The translations under genes were made by a program, and so were the position numbers. A model generated the notes under the pieces. The model saw only the letters and a list, made by a program, of their open reading frames with translations, made no database searches and was not told where the DNA came from. Positions 26,701 through 35,106 of a stretch of 64,000 nt of DNA are shown piece after piece; the stretch's first letter is position 1; every line of letters starts with the position of its first letter. Source of the stretch: DASXUL01 sp036504855 (lineage in GTDB: Bacteria; Armatimonadota; DTGP01; JAKQQT01); NCBI GenBank assembly GCA_036504855.1, contig DASXUL010000156.1, positions 21,111 through 85,110 on the forward strand, read 5' to 3'.

Positions 26701-28824
26701 GTCAAGTGCGGCGGCGTATCCGTTGTCTCCGGTTGCCGGATCAGCGGCAACGGCGGCGGCATCGACCTCAGGGATAACGCAACCGCCACCGGGAACGTCG
26801 TCGAGGGCAACGCTGGCGTGGGGATCTGGGCGGGAGGCGCCGCCGTTGTGGTTGAGAACGTGGTCCGGAGCAACGGGGCCCACGGCCTCGCCGGCGATGG
26901 CTGCGCGGTTTTCGTCCGGAACATCGTCAGCAGGAACGCGGGCGACGGCTTCTCCGTTACGTGCGGGACTGCCGTCCTGCGCGGCAACGTGTCCATGGGC
27001 AATGCGGGCGCGGGGGTGAACCTCGGGAGCGCCTATCGCGCGGACCTCTTCGGCAACACGGTGGCCGGGAACGCAACCGGCGGGGTGGTCAGCGCGTACC
27101 TCGATCCCAGCAAGGCTGCGCCGGTAACGGCGGTCAACAACATTGTCGCTTTCAACGGCGGGACGGGGTTCCGCCTTTACGGCTCCTTCGAGTGCCGCTC
27201 GAACTGCGTGTTCGGTAACGCCATTTCCAACTACGCGGACATCGACCTCACCGGCGCCAGAGGCAACATATCCGTAGATCCCCTGCTCGGGAACGTTCCA
27301 GCGGCGAACGCGCACATCCGGCCCGAGTCACCGTGTCGCGACGCCGGAGACGCGTTGGCGGCGCTGTCTGGGGAAACCGATATCGACGGTCAGTCGCGCA
27401 TTCAGGGAGCGGGCCCAGACATCGGCGCGGACGAATCCGACGGCAGCATCCCAGCCCTCGCGCCCATCGTCCGCGTAAGCCCAACCGGAAGCGACGCCAA
27501 CGATGGATCGGCCTGGGACCGGGCGAAGCGCTCTGTTCAGGCCGCGATTGAGGCGGTGAAGGCCGGCGGCGGTGACGTGTGGGTTGCCGCCGGAGTCTAC
27601 CACGAGCGAATCTCGCTGGCAGCCTGGGTCCGCGTCCTCGGCGGATTCTCAGGCGTTGAGGCGTATGCCTCGGGACGGCAGCCGCAAGCCAATGTCAGCG
27701 TGCTCGATGGGCAGGGCGCAGGGACCGTGGTTACTCTCGCGAACGGCAACTGGTACACGCTGCTGGACGGCTGCACGGTCCGCAACGGAGCCGGGACGAT
27801 GGGAACGCTCAGTGGAACGCCGGCCGCCTTACGCGGAAGCGGGGTCCTTTGCCTGTCTGACGGAACGATCAGCAACAATGTGATCACCGGCAATACGGCG
27901 GACTACGGAGCGGGCGTGGAGTTGGAAAGCGGGGCAGCGGTTCAGAACAACGTCATCACCGGGAATACGGCGACGACCCGCGGCGGCGGCGTGAACACGC
28001 AGTCGGCCGGCAGGGTGACCGGAAACACGATAGCGCACAACCACGCGCCATCGGGCGGGGGCGTGTGCGTCTCCGCCGAAATACCGGCGCTGGACCGGAA
28101 CACGATCGCCTGGAACACCGCCGCACAGGGCGCCGGGGTCTACACGGACGGATCGGGGAGGAATCCCTTCGGCGTTGGGACGTACGGCCCCAGTTGGACG
28201 GCGAACGTGGTCGCCAACAACACGGCCACCGGAAACGGCGGCGGCGTGTACGCAACCTATCCGCCCAACCTCATCCACTGGACGATCGCGGGCAACGCGG
28301 CCGCGGACGGCGGCGCGGTCCATGGCGCACAGGTTGGCCTGTCCAACTGCATCGTCGCCTTCAACTCCCCTGGCCTCTTCTCCCCAGCCGCTGGAATGGT
28401 GATCACCGGATCCGACGTGTACGGGAATGCCAGGTACGACGTTCAAAACACCCCGGACCCCCGCGGCGCGGCCGGAAACCTGTCTGTCAACCCGATGTTC
28501 GCGTCAACGGATGGGGACTACCACCTCACGGCTGGGTCGCCCGCCATCAACGCCGCCGCCGATCTCGGCGGGGGCGGTCTGACGCTCGATCGCGATGGGC
28601 TGCCGCGAGTCTTCGGGCCGCACGCCGATATGGGAGCCTACGAGTTCCGGTACAGCCCCGGCATCGGCGACGTCACCCGCGCCCTCCGATTGGCGGGAGG
28701 GTTGGACGCGGCCACGGGCGAGGATACGGCGCGTTTGAACGGCGCCGACGCCTCTCGCAGCGTGGACGTGGTTGACGCCGTTGGCCTGCTCCGGCGGGCG
28801 CTCCAGATCAACCCGGCCCGCTGA
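23743..28824 (+). CDS. Exported 1693-residue HAF-repeat / beta-helix surface protein with dockerin-like tail
   Basis: The start is GTG 23743-23745 with AAAGGAC upstream. A signal peptide is likely at residues 1-30 (RGTRFHLASALLTFAYLSTV then SARAQ). Residues ~50-345 hold about seven HAF-type repeats, units like DLGTLPSGTVSAATAINGGG and DIGTFGGEQSYATSVNDAGT, each ~45 residues. An Ig-like segment follows (~355-458). Then come three long beta-helix modules beginning at ~461, ~846 and ~1242. Each opens with the same line (VRVSPTGDDAGDGASW-type) and AGTY/VWVAAG, as in DUF1565/polymorphic membrane proteins, and each ends with a SPCRDAG-like or SPAINAA-like segment plus DMGADES/DMGAYEF. The last ~55 residues (GDVTRALRLAGG, DASRSVDVVDAVGLLRR) look dockerin-like. 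Probably a cell-surface or secreted adhesin or carbohydrate-associated protein; no catalytic residues evident. It forms its own unit, closed by a hairpin. Confidence 0.85.
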   Translation: MRRLFRGTRFHLASALLTFAYLSTVSARAQFPYSPVEMPAPAGTTSYLNGIDPAGRVVGAAYIDSSTEHAFLWQPNGAGQDLTPAAPAGVSTATDINAKGQIVGRIPVGYNTYHAFLWDAGTLKDLGTLPSGTVSAATAINGGGLIVGYASNTASRFLRHAVVWQDGVIRDIGTFGGEQSYATSVNDAGTVVGYAQVGTGEYHAFSWQNNVMTDLGAQAGGESYAYGVNADGQIVGSASVGWSSHAVAWIAGKMVDLGVLPGDEASAAYAVNDAGQIVGVSWHTVYDSASGAYSEADRAFVYTAGLMEDLNALASAGPGRIFTAAHAINASGQIAAVASGASDTRGVRLDPSATPHLAFIQSPAAGLAGVPLSPHVVVQVRASNGAVNDGFNGPVSVAIKAGSGAAGAILKGAAVVTAVHGVASFGGLSVDRAGIGYVLTASTASLASSDSAPFPVGFQHVYVRPGGSDANSGSSWNQAFGAIQAAVESPLRLPETEIWVAGGTYLEAIRASSSVQLFGGFSGAETERSQRNIPANPTIVEAGLSGAAFDLSADATSGNAAVDGFTIRNSLYGVQYTYGNVTIRNSTFLGNARALHGSGGIALIEANAVTGSTQSAISVTGPAIVRNNAVYGNGSVDAGGIAVGAGAQVLGNSVHNNSGAYTGGISCTGTAVIANNLVYANAAVSANTGSDSIRLIGGILCGGGSPTVANNTIVANAGQDAGGIGVVGSSPTVVNNIIAYNSSSLFTMNGAPALRNNCLYGNAASAVSDSAIAGANGNIGAEPRFAAMGQGNFHIQAASPCRDAGYSAAVSAGDLDMDGQPRLQGPAVDMGADESDGTPYVLPRVVVRVSPTGDDAGDGASWTSAKRSLNAAVAAAVGGEVWVAAGTYSGAVSLPSFTEIYGGFAGTETNRDDRDPVAHISVIDASAAGDAVTVPPGTTMARVDGLTLRNAVSRGNPAVGGCGVNAGSLASVTVARCTIVGNALSGVKCGGVSVVSGCRISGNGGGIDLRDNATATGNVVEGNAGVGIWAGGAAVVVENVVRSNGAHGLAGDGCAVFVRNIVSRNAGDGFSVTCGTAVLRGNVSMGNAGAGVNLGSAYRADLFGNTVAGNATGGVVSAYLDPSKAAPVTAVNNIVAFNGGTGFRLYGSFECRSNCVFGNAISNYADIDLTGARGNISVDPLLGNVPAANAHIRPESPCRDAGDALAALSGETDIDGQSRIQGAGPDIGADESDGSIPALAPIVRVSPTGSDANDGSAWDRAKRSVQAAIEAVKAGGGDVWVAAGVYHERISLAAWVRVLGGFSGVEAYASGRQPQANVSVLDGQGAGTVVTLANGNWYTLLDGCTVRNGAGTMGTLSGTPAALRGSGVLCLSDGTISNNVITGNTADYGAGVELESGAAVQNNVITGNTATTRGGGVNTQSAGRVTGNTIAHNHAPSGGGVCVSAEIPALDRNTIAWNTAAQGAGVYTDGSGRNPFGVGTYGPSWTANVVANNTATGNGGGVYATYPPNLIHWTIAGNAAADGGAVHGAQVGLSNCIVAFNSPGLFSPAAGMVITGSDVYGNARYDVQNTPDPRGAAGNLSVNPMFASTDGDYHLTAGSPAINAAADLGGGGLTLDRDGLPRVFGPHADMGAYEFRYSPGIGDVTRALRLAGGLDAATGEDTARLNGADASRSVDVVDAVGLLRRALQINPAR

Positions 28825-28832
28825 GCGGTAAC

Positions 28833-28870
28833 CGCCGGCCTGTTTCGACCCGATGCCGAGCAGGCCGGCG
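28833..28870 (+). terminator. Hairpin after the large surface protein gene
   Basis: CGCCGGCCTG (28833-28842) pairs perfectly with CAGGCCGGCG (28861-28870) around an 18-base loop, nine bases past the stop codon. The T-tract is lacking, so it may be a rho-assisted or 3'-stabilising structure. Confidence 0.5.
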
Positions 28871-29096
28871 CTGACCGGAGCGCCAGGAGCAACGGCGCCA
28901 TTGGCGCGGCGGCCATCTTCACGCCAGGGCCGCCAGGCGCCGCGCCGTTCAGCCGCGCCCGCCACGCCAGGGAACTCCACCACTGTGTGATAGTTATACA
29001 CTTGTACTGGAGCGCGGAGGAGCCAGCGGCCGCAACGGACGATCCGCTTCGCCAACAAGTTGGCGGCAGCCCGGCCAACGCCCAGGAGACGGCGCA

Positions 29097-29861
29097 TTGA
29101 CAGCGAAATCCCGAGTAACGATCGCCATCGCCAGCGGGCGCGCAGGGGCCGGACGCAGCATGATCGGCGCCAACCTGGCGGCAGCCCTGGCCGCCACGGG
29201 CCGCCGCGTGGGCATCACGGACACGGAAACGCTCGGGGCCATCACGCCGGAGACCCTTGGGGCGGCGGCGCCGAATCGGCGCGACGGCCGGTTGGTTCCC
29301 GCGGAACGATACGGCGTACAGCTCATGTCGTTCGCGTTCCTTCTCCACGAGCACGAACGCGCTCAGGCGCGGCCGCCGTCGATGGATGACCTCGCCGCAA
29401 GATTCCAGGCCGACGTCGCATGGAGCGATCTTGACGTCCTGTTCATCGAGCTTCCCTCTTCCGAAGACGCCGCCCGATCGCTGGTCGAGCGGCTCGGCTT
29501 CGATGGGGTGGTGATCGTCGCCACGCCCCAGGGGGCGGAGGAAGGCGCTACGGAGGCCGCCCTGGCTTTCTACGGCAACCTCGGCGTTCCGCTGCTCGGC
29601 CTAATCGAGAACCTGAGCTACTACCAATGCCGCCAGTGTTCCCGGCGCGATGCTGCCCAGGCTTCCGGAGCCGTTGCCCGTGTGGCGCAGCGGCTGGGCG
29701 TTCGATTCCTCGGCGACGTTCCGATCTCTATCGCGCTCCGCGACTGCATGGACGAGAACTGCCCCGCCGCCGGCAGCTCGCCGAGGTTGGAGGAAGCGGA
29801 CCTGTTTGAGCGAGTTGCCCTCGTCCTCATGGCTGCGCTGGACCACTCCGCGAAGGAGTGA
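29097..29861 (+). CDS. Mrp/NBP35-like ParA-superfamily protein with degenerate P-loop
   Basis: A 254-residue protein that starts at TTG 29097-29099, eight bases after AGGAGA. The order of motifs matches Mrp/ApbC iron-sulfur-carrier ATPases: amino-terminal ASGRAGAGRSMIGANLAAAL, later ELPSSEDAARS where Mrp has DxPPGxxD, VVIVATPQG, then LIENLSYYQCRQCSRRDA with the CxxC pair (C178, C181), and FLGDVPISIALRD. Two lysines of the deviant Walker A box (KGGVGKS) are arginines here (R15, R20), and the Walker B aspartate region is altered. Nucleotide hydrolysis is therefore doubtful; it may bind a cluster or nucleotide without turning over. It is a lone gene between the surface protein and an AbrB-like regulator. 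Confidence 0.75.
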   Translation: MTAKSRVTIAIASGRAGAGRSMIGANLAAALAATGRRVGITDTETLGAITPETLGAAAPNRRDGRLVPAERYGVQLMSFAFLLHEHERAQARPPSMDDLAARFQADVAWSDLDVLFIELPSSEDAARSLVERLGFDGVVIVATPQGAEEGATEAALAFYGNLGVPLLGLIENLSYYQCRQCSRRDAAQASGAVARVAQRLGVRFLGDVPISIALRDCMDENCPAAGSSPRLEEADLFERVALVLMAALDHSAKE

Positions 29862-29980
29862 GCGCGGGAAACGGGATTCATCCCGAAGAGGCGACTGAGT
29901 AGAGGCGACAGGGCCTCACCACCGCTTGGGCTCTGCCGCTGAGCCAGGTCAGGTTTCAGTCTCGTCGCCGAGGCGAGCGC

Positions 29981-30253
29981 CTACTTCTCCGCCGTTTCGG
30001 CGGCGGATGTGGGATCGCCGCAGGACTCCGATGCAGCATTCGCCGTCGGGCAGACGAGGGCGAGAGCCGCCAGGGCCGCTTCGACGTTCTCGATTCCCAC
30101 CAGGCACAGCATCGGCGCGCCCGGCGGCTTCAGGACCACAAGGCGTTGACCGGGCGACATCCGCAGCGCGTGGCGGACGTGGGCGGGAATGACCACCTGC
30201 CCCCGTTCGCCCAATGTCACAGTGCCGGCGAAGCTATCTGATCTCTCTGGCAT
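29981..30253 (-). CDS. AbrB/SpoVT-like swapped-hairpin DNA-binding protein
   Basis: A 90-residue protein from ATG 30251-30253, with GGAGAGG eight bases upstream; a longer frame upstream is unlikely. Residues ~9-50 read GTVTLGERGQVVIPAHVRHA LRMSPG-type, the AbrB swapped-hairpin fold, whose core is G-Q-V-x-I-P-x-x-x-R. AbrB-like proteins are antitoxin-type or transition-state regulators that bind DNA as dimers. The C-terminal ~40 residues (ENVEAALAALALVCPTANAA) are Ala-rich and may serve in oligomerisation. No toxin gene adjoins, so it is more likely a free-standing regulator, possibly of the efflux operon upstream on the same strand. That target is a guess. Confidence 0.82.
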   Translation of the reverse strand: MPERSDSFAGTVTLGERGQVVIPAHVRHALRMSPGQRLVVLKPPGAPMLCLVGIENVEAALAALALVCPTANAASESCGDPTSAAETAEK

Positions 30254-30307
30254 ACAGGTATACCTCTCCAGAGTGGCCCAGGCAGAGCTGCCGGGCACAG
30301 CGTCGGC

Positions 30308-30333
30308 GGGCCGGGCGACGTTGCGCCCGGCCC
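30308..30333 (-). terminator. Hairpin downstream of the efflux operon
   Basis: GGGCCGGGCG (30308-30317) pairs exactly with CGCCCGGCCC (30324-30333) around a six-base loop, eleven bases past the TolC-family stop. It lacks a clear U-tract but fits as the end of the efflux transcript. Confidence 0.6.
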
Positions 30334-30343
30334 CATCGTTTCC

Positions 30344-31744
30344 TCACCCTCCCGCTGACAGGCGTCCCATCAGGGCGCGGTCGAACGCGGCGCGCGCGGC
30401 GAGATGGTCGTAGAGCGCGTTGTTGCGATTGAAGCGGGCCTGCACCAGGGCGGTTTCCGCATCGAGAACCTCGATCTGAGCCGACACGCCGTTCTGGTAG
30501 CGGGTGCGCGCCAGGCGTAGCGCCTCTTCGGCCTGTCCCACGGTCTTGTCGGCGACATCGAACCGATCCGACGTATCCTGCACGTTCAAGCCCGCCTGGC
30601 GCACCTCCAGGGCCACGCCGCGCCGAAGCTGCTCGCGCTGAAGCCCGGCGACCTCCACGTTGGCCTTGGCCGCGTCCACGCGGGCGCGCGCCGCGCCGGA
30701 GTCCCAGAGTGGCCAGGATGCCCCCACTCCGGCGGTCCAGGTATCCGCCTGTGAGCTGAGACCCGTCGGGTTGAAGAGGTGCGTGGCCGAGCCAGTGAGC
30801 GCGATCATGGGCGCCGTATCCAGCCGGTGCAGGCGCACAGTCTCGCGCTGAGCCTCTACCGCAAGATCGGCCTGCAACACTTCCGGGCGCGCGACGAGAG
30901 CCTTCTCCGTCTGCCCATCGATGTCCACGTCCCGGTTTGGCGCGGTCGAGAGGGCGGTGACGCGAACCGGGGTGGACACCGGCCTGCCCAGAACGTTGTT
31001 GAAGGCGGCCCCCGCCAGCGCGAGGCTGTTCCGCGCGCCCAGGAGGGTCTGGCGCCGGTCGGCGAGGGCAACGTCGGCCCGGGTCACGTCAAATGGCGCG
31101 GCGGAACCGGCATTCACGAACGAGTGGGCAAGCCGCAGTTGCTCCGTGGCGTCTTCCACGGCGGCCTGAGCAACCTCAACGGCGCCCGCCGCGCGCAGCA
31201 CATCGTAATACGCGGCGCGCGTTTCGAAGGTCACTTCGGAGCGGCTGCGCGCCACGTTCAGCGCTTCGATGCGCGCGGCGAGGCTGGCGATGTTCCGCGC
31301 GCGCCGGACCTGGCCGAAGATGTCCAGCGCCTGGGTCAGGTTGGCCGACGCGACCTCGGCATGGGGCGCGGCGAGGGTCAACGAGATGGGGCCCGTCGCG
31401 CCGGGAAGCGTCGCGGTAGACTCTTTCTGACGCACGGCCTGCGCGGAAACGGAAACCTGCGGCAGGTTGTTCGCAGAGACTTCGCGAACGCCAGCGCGCG
31501 CTTTCCGCGCTCCCGCCTCGGACTCGCGCACCAGTTCGTTGTGCTCCAGCGCGAAGAGCACGGCGGAGTCCAGGGTGAGGGTTTCCGGCGCGTCAACGCC
31601 TGGCGCGGTTACGGTTATCTCCGCCGAAGATGGCGACGCGGTAACAGGCGCGGCGGCGGCGGGCAGCGCCAGGGCAAGGATGGCCCATGCGGCGCGCTTC
31701 CGCCGCGGGCGCGGCGCCGGGTTCCAGGGTGTGGGTTTGTTCAT
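30344..31744 (-). CDS. TolC-family outer membrane efflux protein
   Basis: A 466-residue protein if started at ATG 31742-31744 (MNKPTPW); an ATG eight codons upstream is also open. A signal peptide is likely (RRKRAAWAILALALPAAAAP then VTASPSSA). The body has two repeats of long alpha-helical hairpin segments with outer-membrane strands between them: ALEHNELVRESEAGARKARA, LTQALDIFGQVRRARNIA, RPEVLQADLAVEAQRETVRL and VGQAEEALRLARTRYQNGVS. This is the OEP/TolC pattern. It is the outer duct of a tripartite pump whose inner RND and adaptor genes lie immediately upstream. The stop is followed by a hairpin. Confidence 0.92.
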   Translation of the reverse strand: MNKPTPWNPAPRPRRKRAAWAILALALPAAAAPVTASPSSAEITVTAPGVDAPETLTLDSAVLFALEHNELVRESEAGARKARAGVREVSANNLPQVSVSAQAVRQKESTATLPGATGPISLTLAAPHAEVASANLTQALDIFGQVRRARNIASLAARIEALNVARSRSEVTFETRAAYYDVLRAAGAVEVAQAAVEDATEQLRLAHSFVNAGSAAPFDVTRADVALADRRQTLLGARNSLALAGAAFNNVLGRPVSTPVRVTALSTAPNRDVDIDGQTEKALVARPEVLQADLAVEAQRETVRLHRLDTAPMIALTGSATHLFNPTGLSSQADTWTAGVGASWPLWDSGAARARVDAAKANVEVAGLQREQLRRGVALEVRQAGLNVQDTSDRFDVADKTVGQAEEALRLARTRYQNGVSAQIEVLDAETALVQARFNRNNALYDHLAARAAFDRALMGRLSAGG

Positions 31745-31785
31745 TTGGCTCTCTTCTTTGATCATCATCTCGGTTGGGGGGCAGC

Positions 31786-34700
31786 TTACGAAACCAACTG
31801 CGGCTCCTCAGCCTGGGGCTCGGACGAGGGGCGCCGGCGGTTCCGGCGGCGATCCGAATACTGGATCACGTCGTCGGAAAGCGAGTAGATAACCGGCGTG
31901 GCAATGAGCGTGAGGAGCAACGAGAGCACCTGCCCGCCGATGATGACGCTGCTCATTGCGTGGTTCGTGCCGGCGCCCGTGCCCCGCGAGACGACCAGCG
32001 GGATCATGCCCGCCACGAAGGCGATCGTGGTCATGAGGATGGGGCGCAGCCGGTCGCGGCAGGCTTCCAGGATGGCTTCCCTGCGGGGCTTTCCGTTCTC
32101 GCGCAGCCCATTGGTGTGGTCAACCTGGAGGATGGCGTTCTTCATCACCACGCCGAAGAGCACGAGGATGCCGAGCATGGAGAAGATGTTGAGCGACCCT
32201 CCCAGCGCCCACACCGAGGCGAGGGCGAAAGGCAGCGTGAGCGGCAGTACAGACAGGATCACCAGCGGGTAGATCCAGCTCTCGAACTGGGCGGCGAGGA
32301 TCAGGTACATGAAGATCACGGCCAGCAGCATGGCCGTCATGAAGGCGGTCATAGTGCGTCCCAACTCCCGGGAGCGTCCCACGAGATCGCTGCGGTACAG
32401 CGGTCCGAGGTTCTCCTTCTGGTAGAGTTCCGCGATCTTGTCTTGAATCGCCTTCTCGGAGGCGCCGGTCGCCGGGTTCGCGCTGATGGTCACCTGCCGC
32501 GTTCGGCCGTAGCGCTTCACCTCGGCGGGTCCGCTGCCCAGTTTGGATGTGACGACCTGGTTCAGCGGAACGGCGCCCAGGGCCGGGTTGGAGCTGGGCA
32601 CGAGGAACAAAGACAGGCTGTCTTCGCGATCCCTGTACTGGGGCAGCGCGCGCAGGTTGATGTCGTACTGGTAGCCGCCCTCGGCGAAGTCCGATACCCT
32701 CTCGCCCGCCACAATGACGCGCAAACTGGTGGCGATCCCGGCCACGGAGACGCCAAGATCGGCCGCCGCATTCCGGTCCACGGCCATGCCCACTTCGGGC
32801 TTTCCGCTCTGCAGGCTCGAGTCCACGTCCACTGCGCCAGGGAACTGCTTGAGCCCGGCAATGATGTGGCTTGAGGCCGTACGCAGCTTTTCGAGGTCCG
32901 GGCCCACGATGACGTACTGCACATCCGCGGTGGCGGAGCCCCCGATAACGCTCGGCGTCGCCACCAGGCAGCGCAGGTCGCGCGGATAGCGGGGCAGGAT
33001 TTCGCTTCGCGTGCGCTCCATGAGTTCGTGCTGCGTGGCGGCGCTGTGCCGGTCTTCCACGGCGTTCATCTGCACGGTGACGCTGCCGACGTTCTGTGAT
33101 CGCTGACGGTCGTCCGCCACGGTCACCATGGTATAGCGCACCTCAGGCAGTTGCCGGAGGTCCTTGGCGATGCTGTTGAGGGTTTTCTCCGTGCCTGCGA
33201 GCGATGTCCCTTCGGGCGCCCGTACGCTGACGATGAACTGGCTTTCGTCATCCTCGGGCAGGAAGTTGAACTTCATGCTCTTGCCGAGCGGGCCGAGGAG
33301 GAAAAGCACGCCCACGCACACCGCCACGATAACCCAACGATGTCCAAGCGCCCAGTTCAGGGTAAACAGGTAGGTCTTCTCGATGGATCCGAACAGCCCG
33401 GGGGAGACGCGCCGTTCATCCTCGGACGAAGGCTGGCCGGCTCCGTTCGCCGGCTGCGCCGCGTGGGCGGCGCGATGCGCCGCGGGGGCAACGGGGCCGC
33501 GCAGCCCTTCGCCTTTCGCCACCCGGCGCAGGGTATCCTTCGGCGCTTTCAGCCAGCGGGCCGAGAGCATCGGCGCCAGCGTGAACGCCACCAACAGGGA
33601 GACCCCAATAGCGAACGCCATCGTGAGGCCAAAGGAGTTCAACACGCGGCCGACGATGCCGGACATGAACGCGATGGGGATGAAGACGGCCATCAAGGAG
33701 AACGTGGTGGCCATTACGGCCAGGCCAATCTCGCTGGTCGCCTCAATGGCGGCTTCCCTTGGCGTAAGCTGCCTCTCCTCCAGGAAGCGGTATATGTTCT
33801 CGATGACGATCACCGCGTCGTCGATGACGATACCCACCGCCAGGGTGAGCGCCAGCATCGTAACGGTGTTCATCGTGAAGCCCATCGCCTTCACGAGGGC
33901 GAAGGTGGATACAAGCGAGGCCGGGATGGCGAGGGAGGCGATGAGCGCGGAGCGCCAGTTCCAGAGGAAGACGAGCACGATGATGGAGGCCAGGATGGCG
34001 CCCAGGATCAGGTGCTCTTTCACTGCGTCCAGCGATGCCTTGATGTAGCTGGACTGGTCCGTGATCACGCGGATCTCATAGCCCCTCGGCAGGGTGGCCT
34101 GGAGGCCCTTGAGGCGCTCCTTCACGGTGTCGGTTACGGCAACTGCGTTGGACCCGCTCTGTTTGCGGATGTTCAGCAGCACGGCCCGGTCGCCGTTAAC
34201 GTTGGCGATGCTCTCCGCTTCCTTCTGGCTGTCTTCCACGGTGGCGATGTCGCGGATGCGGATCGGGCGCCCGCCGACGACGCGGACGATGAGGTCCTCC
34301 ATCTCGGCCACGTTTCGAACGCGGCCCTGGGTGCGAACCGAGACGCGGCGATCGCCTTCGTCCATGGCGCCGCCCGGCACCTGGAGGTTCTGGGTCTGCA
34401 AAGCGCCTTTCACGTCCAGAGCCGTGAGGTTGTAAGAGCGCAGTGCGTACGGATCCAGCATCACGTTGATCTGGCGAGACTGGCCGCCGATGATCTCAAC
34501 TTCGCCGACGCCGCTGATGTTCTCCAGTTGCGGGCGAAGCTTCTTATCCGCGAATTCCGTCAGCTCGCGGATGGGAGCGTTCTTGGCCGAGAGGGTGACC
34601 TGCATAATCGCCCCGGCGGCCGCATCCAGCTTCTGGACCACGGGCTTGTTGGCGTCATCGGGAAGGTTCGGCAGCGCCAGGTCCACCTTGGATCGGACCT

Positions 34701-35022
34701 CGTTAGCGGCCACGTCGCCGTTCTTCTCGAGATTGAAGCTCACGACGACGACGGAGGCGCCTTCTGAAGACGTGGACGAGAGCGTATCAATCCCGGAAAC
34801 CGTGTTGACCTGCTTTTCGATCTCCTCGGTAACCTGCGTCTCCATCTCCTCCGGGGTTGCGCCCGGCAGGGTGGTGGTGATCGTTACGTACGGGATATCG
34901 AAGTTCGGGAACCGATCGACGCCGAGTTGCGGCAACGAGTAGAGTCCAACAACCACGAGGACGAGGATCAGCACCGTTGCCACAACCGGGCGGTTCACAG
35001 AGAGTCTTGCGAGTGCTTGCAT
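31786..35022 (-). CDS. RND-family multidrug efflux pump (HAE-1 type)
   Basis: A 1078-residue inner-membrane pump. Like AcrB it has membrane segment 1 (VNRPVVATVLILVLVVVGLY), a large periplasmic loop (GATPEEMETQVTEEIEKQVN), six membrane segments including LTLAVGIVIDDAVIVIENIY with the two proton-relay aspartates (near residue 400), a second large loop, and a final bundle with FGVVMKNAILQVDHTN. An extended cytoplasmic linker of ~45 residues rich in Ala, His and Arg follows membrane segment 6 (KGEGLRGPVAPAAHRAAHAA). It should expel hydrophobic or amphipathic compounds using proton motive force. It lies between adaptor and TolC-family genes with gaps of 84 and 41 bases, one operon. The substrate is not predictable. 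Confidence 0.95.
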   Translation of the reverse strand: MQALARLSVNRPVVATVLILVLVVVGLYSLPQLGVDRFPNFDIPYVTITTTLPGATPEEMETQVTEEIEKQVNTVSGIDTLSSTSSEGASVVVVSFNLEKNGDVAANEVRSKVDLALPNLPDDANKPVVQKLDAAAGAIMQVTLSAKNAPIRELTEFADKKLRPQLENISGVGEVEIIGGQSRQINVMLDPYALRSYNLTALDVKGALQTQNLQVPGGAMDEGDRRVSVRTQGRVRNVAEMEDLIVRVVGGRPIRIRDIATVEDSQKEAESIANVNGDRAVLLNIRKQSGSNAVAVTDTVKERLKGLQATLPRGYEIRVITDQSSYIKASLDAVKEHLILGAILASIIVLVFLWNWRSALIASLAIPASLVSTFALVKAMGFTMNTVTMLALTLAVGIVIDDAVIVIENIYRFLEERQLTPREAAIEATSEIGLAVMATTFSLMAVFIPIAFMSGIVGRVLNSFGLTMAFAIGVSLLVAFTLAPMLSARWLKAPKDTLRRVAKGEGLRGPVAPAAHRAAHAAQPANGAGQPSSEDERRVSPGLFGSIEKTYLFTLNWALGHRWVIVAVCVGVLFLLGPLGKSMKFNFLPEDDESQFIVSVRAPEGTSLAGTEKTLNSIAKDLRQLPEVRYTMVTVADDRQRSQNVGSVTVQMNAVEDRHSAATQHELMERTRSEILPRYPRDLRCLVATPSVIGGSATADVQYVIVGPDLEKLRTASSHIIAGLKQFPGAVDVDSSLQSGKPEVGMAVDRNAAADLGVSVAGIATSLRVIVAGERVSDFAEGGYQYDINLRALPQYRDREDSLSLFLVPSSNPALGAVPLNQVVTSKLGSGPAEVKRYGRTRQVTISANPATGASEKAIQDKIAELYQKENLGPLYRSDLVGRSRELGRTMTAFMTAMLLAVIFMYLILAAQFESWIYPLVILSVLPLTLPFALASVWALGGSLNIFSMLGILVLFGVVMKNAILQVDHTNGLRENGKPRREAILEACRDRLRPILMTTIAFVAGMIPLVVSRGTGAGTNHAMSSVIIGGQVLSLLLTLIATPVIYSLSDDVIQYSDRRRNRRRPSSEPQAEEPQLVS

Positions 35023-35106
35023 CAGCCTGCCTTCTGCCGCGCCGCCTGGGGCGCGGGATAGCTTCCGTGAGGGGGAATGCCCTCAAATCGACGGGTGCGG
35101 TCCGGT

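Noticed and set aside
25738..27315. Minus-strand open frame (525 codons) within the HAF/beta-helix gene
   Set aside because: Antisense to a clear repeat protein with signal peptide and ribosome-binding site; no motif of its own.
33151..34767. Plus-strand open frame (538 codons) inside the RND pump gene
   Set aside because: It lies antisense to the conserved pump and its composition (His, Asp, Arg, Gly) is that of a shadow frame.
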